A stretch of DNA of 64,000 bases from Psococerastis gibbosa (taxonomy: Eukaryota; Arthropoda; Insecta; Psocodea; Psocidae), in NCBI GenBank assembly GCA_963971405.1, contig OZ020490.1, forward strand, positions 8,418,874-8,482,873, written 5' to 3'. The position numbers were made by a program, and so were the translations under genes. This document shows, in pieces, positions 32,133 through 42,800 of the stretch. The notes below the pieces were generated by a model that ran no database searches, was not told the origin of the DNA, and saw only the letters and a program-made list of their open reading frames with translations. Within the stretch, counting starts at the first letter, position 1, and every line of letters starts with the position of its first letter.

Positions 32133-33654
32133 AGAGAATAGCTTCGCAAAAACCGGTCAAATTAGCACCTAAAATGACAGTTGCGCATGCGCAAAAGACC
32201 TCATCCTTCCATATACACACGTTAATTCCCACCCGCCACACCCTTTAGCGACAGCACATTTAGTTATTTAGTATAGAAATAGGTTCCTGACTTCAAACTT
32301 AATCCTTCCATATACGCGTAGTTGACGCAGCTTCCTGGGTCTATGCGCATGTGTAGCTTGCTCCTTAGGGAAGTTGACCATTATTTTAGGAGCTAGAAAA
32401 TGGCCGGTTTTAATGGATGCTTACATATCATGACGTTAGGCGTCAATAGCTGAAATATCGCTTTGTAGAATCACCGCTTTTAGTGATTGTTGAAAATAAG
32501 GCTCCGCCTTCTCGTGTGTTTCAATTTTCATTGGTGTGGAAGGTAAACCGTTACTCCAGTTTCTGTCAAAAGCACAGTTTCCGTTGATCTTTCAAATGCC
32601 TTCGACAGTATACACCATGAGAACCTTTCATTAATAATACGTACTTCCTGTACATGTTTCAATTTAGCCATTTAGCCTACAATATTCTTCTTTTGCCTAC
32701 AGTTTTTAGCAGTTTTTCTCCATGCCCCCCAGTGAACATTGAGAACCAGTCCAGATTGGAAAAGCGAATAATGTAATACATAAGAAAGTTTGTCATCTAA
32801 AAGAGGTGGTTTCTGGCTTCAATATTCGGCTATAGTATTTGATAGTTTAAATGTCTTTAACGATTTCAGAGAGTAGTTAATAGTCAATTTATCCGCTTTT
32901 AACGGTTGTAACTTACACATATCAATGATTAACAAACATATCGTGCTTAGTGATACATTATTGAGTGTAGATGAAATGTGTTATGTTTAGGAAACCTATG
33001 GAAAAGAAAGGTGCAGCTGAGAAGGATGAATTTTTTAATATTTTGACTGCTTTGACTGTAAACGATATGCAATGTAGTAATTGTTAGGTACAAACTACAC
33101 ATTAGATTATCACCTCAAAACAGTCAAAGTTTATCAAAGAAAGAAATAAGGGTTGGAAACACCAAATGTGATAGAAACTGCGATAGTATCGATCGAATGT
33201 TACCTTTACATGGTATTCCTATTGAAAATGATGAAATATTAATTGTTACTTTTTCTTTAATAGTTTAGATGCAAACTTGACGCAACTAATAGTGTTCTTG
33301 AATTATTGAAGTAAAAAAAGATTAATAACAAAGGATATTGCAGTCTTACATTACAATAAGGGGGTTGTAAAAGTTCTTGAAAATAAAAAAAATGTAATTC
33401 CTTCGATAGTATTTAGTAACCGTATTATGAAGGAGATTTCGCGTTGAGTTTGCTATATAAACGAAGCTTGTGGTAAATATTTGTTGTTACCTAATCTTAA
33501 TGTTATAGCTTTATTAGAATCTATACGTGTATAAAGAAACAAATGCATATCAAAATTAACAATTAATCATAATTGTGTAAGATTATTTTAAATTAATAAT
33601 TAATTTTATTGAAACGGTATAATAATTACAAAGGCATACGTAAAATCTGTGGAT
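32133..33654. other. ChAT 3' flank, little recognisable
   Basis: AT-rich sequence after the ChAT stop. Apart from the short RT fragment at 32560 I see no gene or repeat. The 3' UTR and its end were not placed. The nearest AATAAA is at 33382, 1.25 kb away. Confidence 0.5.
32560..32655 (+). mobile_element. Short reverse-transcriptase fragment
   Basis: It reads VSVDLSNAFDSIHHENLSLI, RT motif A (D-x-x-x-A-F-D). Nothing else of the element is recognisable nearby. Confidence 0.5.
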
Positions 33655-33845
33655 TCGGGCTGTTAAGCTTGAAAGTGTACTTGCAAATGTTTCGTCAATA
33701 TCTGCAGTCGACCTCATCAGGGGCACTACGTAGACTTCATTACATTGCATCTATCTTGGAGGCTCAATTGCTATTGACTTCAAAGGGAGTATCAGACTAT
33801 CAGCGAATGTTTCCAAACGTTTGGAAGTACGCTTTCTGATCGACC
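33655..33845 (-). repeat. Dispersed repeat P, copy 2, with CTGATGA...GAAAC
   Basis: The minus strand reads GTAGTGCCCCTGATGAGGTC, then GACTGCAGATATTGACGAAA and C. CTGATGA and GAAA are the conserved boxes of a hammerhead ribozyme. I could form only a weak stem II (GTC/GAC), so this is a suggestion. Confidence 0.4.
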
Positions 33846-33909
33846 AGGACCCATCAACCCAGATTCTATACTGCTTTATCAAGAATGGTATTATTTTGAT
33901 CTTTGTTAA

Positions 33910-34395
33910 GGCGGGGTTTCCACATACGTCAATTGTCAATGAAAATTATGAAATTGAAGGACATTTCAATTTTACTCTATGCCATTGTTAAAATTGATCA
34001 ATGATCAATTGATCATGGAGTAAAATCACAAACAAACAAACTAAAATTAAAAAATGGCGTCATGGGATATTTCAAGTGTGTCAAGTACAACTATTTTAAT
34101 TTTTTTTTAAAAAAACAGTTTTCATCCATTAAACAGATTGGTGAAGGTCGATCTTACTTCGGATCTCCTACTATTATTAGGTTTTATTAAAAATAATAAG
34201 TGTACGAAGAAAACAAATACAAACAAAATTTCAAAAAACAAATGCAAACAAATTTCAAAAATTTGGCGCATACGTTTCAATAGAAAATTGTCAATTTTTG
34301 AAAAAACATGCGGAAACGCCGCCATCAATAAAAAATTGAAATGTCCTTCAATTTCATAATTTTCATTGACGATTGACGTATGTGGAAACCCCGCC
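33910..34395. mobile_element. Foldback MITE, family F3 long form
   Basis: The termini are GGCGGGGTTTCCACATACGT and the reverse complement. Subterminal arms of about 55 bp include GAAATTGAAGGACATTTCAA. The core ATGGCGTCATGGGATATTTC is shared with the inner element of F2 although the termini differ. It lies downstream of ChAT. Confidence 0.8.
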
Positions 34396-35953
34396 AAAAT
34401 GTTTATAAATGCCTTCTTTTATTCTTAGCATGTAGGTTTTCTAAATTAATATTCTTTAACAAAATCATAAAGACACAACTACAATTACCCCCACAATTCG
34501 TTCTTTACAAAAAGGAACAATAATACAGTAATTTTCCATCGTAGTCATCAATGAAATGCCATAAAACAAAAGAAATTTCCCTCTTAATTTGTTATGTATT
34601 TATAAAATTGAAGAGGAACATTAATTTTTCTTCTACTTTATGTCTTCTCATTAATGGTTCTACGATTAATGTTTCATATGAAATTAAGAAAAGAAAACGG
34701 GTAATGGGGGCGTAAGATATGCTCTTAAAACAATACATATCAAAATTTGGGCTGTGGGCATAGCGCCCACGACGTTTGAATAGTAAATTTTTGATCTCAT
34801 TCATGTTCCTATACTCAACAAAATAAGTTTAAATTTAGTCAATGGTATTTAATAATATTTTATAGAATTTTTTTGATCTCATTAATGTTCCTTTAATATT
34901 CAACAAACCAAGCTTAAATTTGATCTCATGATTAAAATGTATCTCATTCTTGTACCTTTAATATTCAACAAAACAAGCTTAAAAATAGTCAATGATATTT
35001 AATAATATGTTATTAATATTGTATAGAATTTTGCTGTTGTTAATTGCTGTATTATAGATCACTTGTTAGGCCAAGAGCTCTGTCACAAAACTGTCCATAA
35101 TAAGAAAGAAAGAAAGAAAATTGTCTTTATTTTCGACATGGGCTGATTTTGGGCCTTTTGGCCTTACAATTATCCCATAATAGTGATTAATGTTGGCAAT
35201 TGGTTTTCTTCTATTCTTTCGAAATGTGTGTAGAGTGTGACACAACAAAAAAAAATGTGTAAGAATTAAGATTAAAATAAGATATTCTCACTATAGTAAG
35301 TAGGTAGTAGTTTTTAGTTTTTAGTAAGTATATAAAGTATAAAGTTTAGTTTCAAATAAGTTCTCAAAATCTCTTTTTGCTGACGTTTTTATGCTGATTT
35401 TATTAGCCTATTGTGATATTTATTATAAAATTAAGTTACCATAGCTCTATGTTGTAGTTATGAGTTTGCCATTTATTTATTTATTTGTTTGTTGACTTGT
35501 CGCTAATTAATTTAGTTTATTAACATAATATTAACACAATGAATTTTTATTTCAGTAAAATATGAATTTTACTTGCTATTAGCGACTTTATATGTATTTT
35601 TATTGAAAACCATTAGAGGAAAATTGCGTGTGTGCTTCATGGGAAAATATATAAGTAGTTTGAGATAACTTATTCATATTTAAATATGTGCAATTTTAGA
35701 CATAAGTTAATTGAAACATATCAAGTAACATATCAACTTGAATACAAGAACATATCATTAGTTTTAAGCTCTGTAGTTTAGATATTGTAATGTGTCCTAC
35801 TTTTAATCGTATTTTAATTTTAACTAGTATTACACGCACGGATCAGATTCTAAGAATCTTAGGGGTCTCCAAATGGATGAGATCTGACAAAATTCACGAT
35901 TGAAAGATTTTTTCATTGCATTTGTAACACTTGGGTATTAGTTTACTTTAGAT
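34396..35953. other. AT-rich spacer without recognised features
   Basis: No convincing frame, hairpin or family repeat. AATATTCAACAAA-type strings recur weakly three times between 34800 and 34990, and (AAAG)n is at 35104-35118. Confidence 0.5.
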
Positions 35954-36256
35954 CAGGGGTTCCCAAACTGTGGTCCATAGACATAATTATCAGGTGGTCC
36001 ACGGGTCAAAGTAAGAAATAAGAAAATAAAACAGCAGAGTTATTGGAAATTTTAAATAAAACACAGTAAGTCTTGGCACTGAACTTTTAAATCCGACCAG
36101 TCCTAACATTTAATGAAATATTAGCACGTCATTGTAGGCATAAAATACTTGATTTTGGTGCTAGAATTTAACGATTTTCCTCTCACGGCCATGGTGGCCC
36201 ACTGGAAATCATAAAATAATCCAGTGATCCACGGACAAAAACGTTGGGAGCCTCTG
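35954..36256. mobile_element. hAT-type MITE with perfect 8-bp target duplication
   Basis: CTTTAGAT flanks both sides (35946-35953, 36257-36264). The termini are CAGGGGTTCCCAAACTGTGG and GTTGGGAGCCTCTG, the CAGGGGTTC...CCAAACT style of hAT elements. It is 303 bp long and non-coding. A diverged relative lies near 20510-20610. Confidence 0.88.
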
Positions 36257-37212
36257 CTTTAGATTATATAGCTTTAAGCACGTCAAAGTTGTAGGTATTG
36301 TGTGAATTGGCTTTCATTACTTCGTAACTAGCCTAAAAATTGCCTTAATTTCCTTTCGGCCCACTCATCAATCCTCTGGGAACTGATCAAATATCAGATA
36401 GATCGACAACAACCTGTCCTTGTAAAGACTAAAATTACAAGTTTTTAAGGTGAAATCCATTAAAAAGATTGATCCTGTCATTCTTCGTTATCTCTCCCTA
36501 GCGCTGCTCTGGGCATTTTAGATAAGTCAATATTTCCTTCACGACCAGCAGGCCTAGCACGGGATGAAAAGAATAACTTACCCGACGAATTATTTCAATC
36601 ATACTAATTCTACCAATAATACTAAATACTAAGGAAATAAACCCGCTCCATAGCAGAAATTTTTGTTTTGTCATGTTGCTACCACCAGAGCTTGAGTTTC
36701 GACTAGCATATATGCACGAAGAACTGCAAATTAATTTAAGTTGAGAAAAAATTTCTAAATTAATTCTAACCCAGCTTTAATTCTTTTCAGTACATTCACA
36801 TTCAATAGGTTTGTTTGGAATAATTTAATCTCCTTCCCGGTTAAAGTTATTCTTTTCATCTTTCAGCCTAAAAAGCAACCAGTCGTCATGATTAAAAAAG
36901 ATGCTCTTTCTTTATTGTACTACTGTTCGCCTATAAACTATTATGTTCAATTAAAACTTACCCTATATAGTAAAATAAGTTACTTTAGCAATCGTAAATG
37001 TAAACGTTGTCACTAAACAACAAAATTACGCAAATAAGGCTTCCAGTCTAGTCAGTAAGTATAGTATGTAAATATGGGCTAATTAACTCAATTAAATAAA
37101 AAAAATCAAACAAAAAATGTGAGGTGCTCCAGGTACGATATTTATGTACTATATTATTGATGCATTCAGTGCCAGTTGCATAATATCTTGAAGCTGTCAT
37201 CAATAAATTGCT
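36257..37212. other. Spacer without recognised features
   Basis: After the hAT duplication I see no coding or structured sequence. The same holds for 37410-38655 apart from a T13/G10 run at 38141-38161, and for 38780-39490. Confidence 0.45.
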
Positions 37213-37365
37213 ATATTCACACTAATCCAACTTTCACGTTCAAATGGCGGTAACCAATGAGCGACAAAAATATACGCTGATGTCTTTATCTATTATTGAT
37301 ACTCATTGGTTACCATGATATGAAGTGGAAGTTGAACAATGTGGACTGAAGAATGCCAACCACTT
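37213..37365. repeat. Imperfect foldback
   Basis: The left arm TAATCCAACTTTCACGTTCA...GGTAACCAATGAG pairs with CTCATTGGTTACC...GTGGAAGTTGAAC. A third diverged half-copy follows near 37365-37410. Probably a decayed MITE. Confidence 0.55.
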
Positions 37366-38655
37366 TCTCGTTCAACTTGCAGTAACCAGCGTGTGACAAA
37401 AATGGACGCTGACTTCATAAAATCAAATCTGGGACGGTTGGCTGATGTAAAATATTCAAACATTTTCTAGAAGACGTTGTGGTACACACGGGCGTTTGAC
37501 GACGGCGTCAGACGCAGAGACATTTGTCATGGTAGTAAATGAGTTATTTTCAGCAGATTTCGGTCGCTGGCTCGACGCTGACTGACCTCACGCAGGTGTA
37601 CAGTTTCTCCTCGACGTGCCAGCTTCAGAGAAATCTTCTAAAGTAGACTCTGTGGTTTTGCACCAGCCATTCACCAAGCCTATTTGCTCGATTGAATGAC
37701 ACATTTCTTAGCGTCTGACGTCGGCGTCGAGCGTCTGAACTCTGCTGTGCCTTTCATCTCTCTGATGTTCCTGGGCCGCCCTTGAAACCATATCACATAC
37801 ATCCTCCAGCTTTGTGAAACCCTAACTGTTGCAAAGCCATTTATGGCAGAGGAAATTAATCTATAGGCCATATAATCCGCACAATAACAAGAAACACAAC
37901 GATAACTTTCACTTTAATTCAGTTAATAAGCCCATCTCATAAGATGTACATAGACAATATAACCTGGTTTAATGCTACACTACTCCAATATTTGCGAGAA
38001 GCACGCAAATATACAGTATGTATTCAGAAGTTCGTAGCAACGCCTAGAAGGAGAACCGCTAGCAAGCCTTGCCTATGTTTAGTGGTTTTTAAAAAATAAA
38101 AATAAACGCACCTAGGCTCATCTTTGTTATTTTATGGATTTTTTTTTTTTTGGGGGGGGGGCGCAATGCCGTCTAGGCCACACACGCCCAGGTACAACAT
38201 TTTATGGAATTGACTACTCAATAAGTGGAAATTTTGCTACATTGTGTTTATTTATTTATTTCTATATGCAAATTGCCCATGCATTAGCAGACAGCCATGC
38301 AGGATTCCATCCAATTTGTCGACTTTAATCGCGGGGAAGGTAGCAACCAAGTTGTATCGTCAATAAACATCTTAGTCTAATCTACTAAAGTCTAGTCAGT
38401 ATAATAATAACGCTAATTGGCGTAGCTTACTGTGGAGTGCTAGGCAAGTATTTTAGGTGAAAAATATGCAAACATATCAGTTGAAATAAATACATTTATT
38501 AGGTGTATTAACAGTTTATTAACATATCACCTTTACTGTACCTATCCTTCTTAAACAAAGGTTAACCCTATTATTGAATATATAACACTATATCTAACAG
38601 TGTTATACAATATATTCAATAACCCTACTTTGTCAAATTAGCGTCAGTCATATCC

Positions 38656-38780
38656 AGTGGCGGCTCGTCCATAGTAAAGGAACTGGAGCCCTTCCACAAT
38701 TTTGAAGTAAATGAATGAATGAATAAACGACTTTATTGCAATATAAATGGCGAGCAAAAAGACTGTAAAGTCTTTTTTTA
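38656..38780. repeat. hAT-like end next to a LINE-like 3' tail
   Basis: CAGTGGCGGCTCGTCCATAG is a typical hAT terminus without a visible partner. It is followed by ATGAATGAATGAATAAACGA, resembling the microsatellite tail of a minus-strand LINE. Confidence 0.45.
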
Positions 38781-39489
38781 TGTTAACCATAAAGAGATAA
38801 ATATATATAAATAAATAGCCCTATAATGTTACTAAGTGAAACTACAGCTGATAAAATTGAATTATGCAACCTGTCATTTCATAAACACCAAAAATGCCAG
38901 AGCATGCCCCAGCAAAGCGCCCGGGACTTCTTGTCGATATTGAGCTATGAGAATGCTAAGAAGACCCATGACTCGGCTTCGAATACATTGAGCATTTCTT
39001 GCATTGTAGTGTTTAACTTACGAAGAAATGGGTAGATCTGGACAGTACCCCAGTACTACGATAGGAATGATTCTCAATTGAACATATTTTATGTTGTTAA
39101 ATAACTGTCCTTGTAAGCAAAAATCGTCCTTAAGAGATTAATGAAGGGGAAAAAGTAAAAACCCTACGAGTGTGAAAAAAATCCAATTTCACGGGAAATG
39201 GATCAATATAATAAATCCATTAGACAATACCCCTTAGAAGAAATATGCCTATACATTTTAATTTATAGAGTGTAGTCGCCATCAACACCAAGTTATTAAA
39301 GTAAAAAAATAATGAACACTAAGGAGGTCATGGAGTTTACGTAAGTAAACCTTGCAATCAACAAGCCAAACACAGGCCATACATTTTCAGCATATTCCAA
39401 ATAATTATATTCAATGTCTTTGGTCACGCTAGGGCTCAAGAAAGAATGAAAAGAATTATTGAAAGCCCTTTTCCAACTACCGGAAGATA

Positions 39490-39620
39490 TGAAGAGTTAC
39501 AGAGGTCAGCCACCACCACAGTGTAGAGTCGGGTTCAAACCCCGTTCCCGTCCAATTTTTTATCTACTCCTTGCTCTTATTACCTTATGCAACCTGTACT
39601 TAACTTATCAAAGATACATA
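39490..39620 (+). repeat. tRNA-headed SINE 4, plus copy
   Basis: GAGTCGGGTTCAAACCCCGT supplies box B, followed by TCCCGTCCAATTTTTTAT. It lies just beyond the ASH2 stop codon and may form part of its 3' UTR. Confidence 0.55.
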
Positions 39621-39734
39621 CTTCTCTACAGTACATAAAAAACACACTCACAGTAGTATTTACAGCGGGGTTCAGCACCAACGTTTAGCTTACGCTGGAT
39701 CATCCTCTAGCAGCTAGAGGAGGGCACTCATCTG

Positions 39735-39830
39735 CTATATATCAAGTTTCAGCTTGCCATGGTTTTCACTGAAGAACAACATGTCCGATACTGTTTGCTC
39801 CACTATTGCTTGTTCTGATTTCTCCCATAT
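39735..39830 (-). CDS. ASH2L: ASH2 exon 9, DPY30-binding helix and stop
   Basis: The acceptor is ttgttttag. The reading [20 protein letters not shown] ends at TAG (39735-39737). The [11 protein letters not shown] string matches the VVEHTLADVLYH helix by which ASH2 binds DPY30. I saw no convincing polyadenylation signal just downstream. Confidence 0.85.
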   Translation of the reverse strand: MWEKSEQAIVEQTVSDMLFFSENHGKLKLDI

Positions 39831-42800
39831 CTAAAACAAAACATAATATTGTTAGGCGGCTATTCCACCGACGTGGATTTTGAATGTGAATGGGTCATGA
39901 CGTGGTAGCAGACATCATTAATAAGTCTCTACCATATTATAACTTAATTTATAATAGATAAGTTAAGTATCTACATAATAGTCTCCTTATTATGCCCATA
40001 TACTCGAAAAGGAAGACTCTGACGTTCAATAATCAAGAGTCTAGTTCAGTTGCTCGGGTGTGGACTCGTATCTGTACTTGGTAAAGTCATGCTTTCATCT
40101 GTTTCATTGCGTCAATGGTAAGCTTGACTCAGCTTGTCCATAATCGCTTGTAGCCGGTGTAGGTTGACATCGAGAACGTATACTAGTTTTCCAATGGCCA
40201 AAAATTCATTCGGAAACAATACAAATAATATCCAAATGACATTGGACAAGTCCTTCAATTACTAGCTACTATGACTTCCCGGGTGTGATAAGTGAGCCTC
40301 CTCAACTCTCTTCGGCCTATTTACTTCTGATTAATCAACACTTTCTGTGCTACCAGTCCCGCTCTTCTGAGATGGTCCTCAAACTGGTTCATGTATCTCT
40401 TCCTTGGTCTTCCTCTTCTTCGTGTTCCCTCTATTTCTTCCTCCCGGCATTTCCCCGCGCACCTGCTCTTTTTCATTCGCTTCACAGCCAGGTACACACG
40501 AACGATTCTCCCGGTCGCGATTTTCCACTGCAGGGGTCGGGCTTGACGAATGGTCGGTGCAATTTCAGACAATTTCTATGATCTGGCGCGTCTAGGGGAA
40601 CCCCGTGCACTTTTGTGCGCTCAGCTTCAAGCCGGCTTTCCGACAAGAAATCTTCTGCTAGCCCTATGGCTACAATGGAAAAAACGTTGGCAAATGGTGA
40701 CTGGGAGAATTGTCCGTGTGTACCAGGCCAACCAGTCTCCTTCTCGCTATATTCTCCACTAATGGTTTTTGGTAATAGTTCTAATAATTTGGAAGTGGAG
40801 AGACACATGAGAGTCGAGGAGGCTCACGTTCCACTACTGAGAAACTGACTACTGATGATGATCATTTGAATGAACTACAATTCCACTAATAGTAAAGTAA
40901 GCTTCCAAACGTTTCAACAACTGCGGTCGACATCTTCAGTGGCACTACGTACACGTACACTTATAAGGCTGTATCGCGGAGGTACCGTAGCAACTGGCTG
41001 AGTTGGTGCAGGTGTGGTTCGGTGCGCAGGCGTTCTCGTATTTGATTGGCTCGTTGGCGTCATTCTCTTTGTTGTTGTTTTGTTGAGGGCTGGATACCAT
41101 CGACCACGGCCTATTAGCCCGGATTCTTCTGTCCCCCAATTAGACTTCTGCCGTGAAAGCCTTCGTTATCATACAATTCCACTAGTTTGACCTTTACTTA
41201 CCCCTCTTGATTTACTGTCCGGTTTGTGACAAAACGTTGGCCCAAAATTTACCTGTACAGCTGTGCTTTTGTACAAGGATATTGTGGGATAGTACGACCC
41301 TCGGTAAATATTATCGAATGCAAGACCCTGGCATTCTCCATTCTTGTAGAAATATATCTGAAAATTCAAATAGATTTATGAAAATGTGCCCGACAAAGAG
41401 ATTCTATGGCACTCCATTAAATTTAGTTGCAATCATTCAAATACTATTTTAATTAGTCAATATGTTTTTTAATTACTAGATTATGGCAATGTAATGAGCA
41501 TAATTATTTTACAAAAATATTAAAAAATACAAAGCAAATGCATACTCTATGGGAAAACAATAACTCGCAAAAGTGTTTTTCATAAAAAGTCGATCATGCC
41601 AATTTGAATCGTAATAAAAATAATTACTTTAGATCTTTCTAGATATAAGGAATAGTACTTAACACAAGCGTACCTTTGAACCTTTCAAGGGCTTCAAAGC
41701 TTTCAGTCCATCATTAATTTGATCCTTATCTTCGTAGTACAGATGACTTTTGAATCTCACCAACGGCTGTAACAAAACTCTACATTAAAGCCCATAATAT
41801 ACTATGCAATCAGGACGTGGCGCATAGTGTGTATGCTGATTGCATGCCATCTTAGATCGCCGGGGATTTCATTCGGATGGAATTCCTGAGTTGAGCAAAC
41901 CGGTCGCATGTCGCATAGATTTGAATGCGTAGTGAATACTGATATCGCGCGATTATGACGTGCCAATAGACAATTTATCGTCTGCTATTATTGTTGTTTA
42001 TGTTGACGGAAATGGAACGCGAAGTAATCCATGAATGTCTTGCCATTTGTGAAGACGCCAGGTCTAATATGGGACACAAAAAATTAGCTTTATCACACCC
42101 GAAATGCAACGAATGTTTAAGTACGAAAACTTCTTCGAGTTTTGAAGGAAATCGAGCCGGAGGCTGATGATAAAACATTGCACGTCCGGTTGCAGCGTGT
42201 ATGGAAGTTGATCACGCGTCCAGGTCAAAACCCATCTTGACGCGCGATCCGAAAGCCAGATGTGAACTTAAGGCGGGGTTTCCACATACGTCAATGGTCA
42301 ATGGTATCTGCCTGTCTTTTCCTGCTGTAACCATATCATTGGTCATGGCTTCATGGACATGGCAAAATCAAACCACATGAGAATTTTTCTCTGAATAATC
42401 CAAATTATGGCTACATTCAGAAGCCCGTATTCTCTAACATGATGCTTTACAGGGGCTATGTAATCCTGTCCCACTGCAGCAATGGAGATAGTACTGGACT
42501 TCCCACCCCTCCAGTGGAAACTTCAGCAGAAATGGCATTACTAAGAGTGGAAGGGCAATTAAGAGAGACTCAGCCTCTCTGACTACGTCTGACCACTGCC
42601 TGGATATGCCAAGCGATAGAATCCATCCAAAATACTGTTTTAGGAGGGAATTCGAAACTATATTAGGGACAATGAACGAATGCTGCGAATCAGCAGGAAT
42701 TCTCAATAGTCACACAATCAAGTGGTATACTGATGGCTCTAGGCTAGGAAGTACCAAACCAAGAACAGGCCTTGGCGTCTTTGGTCCTGGGGTTAAATAT

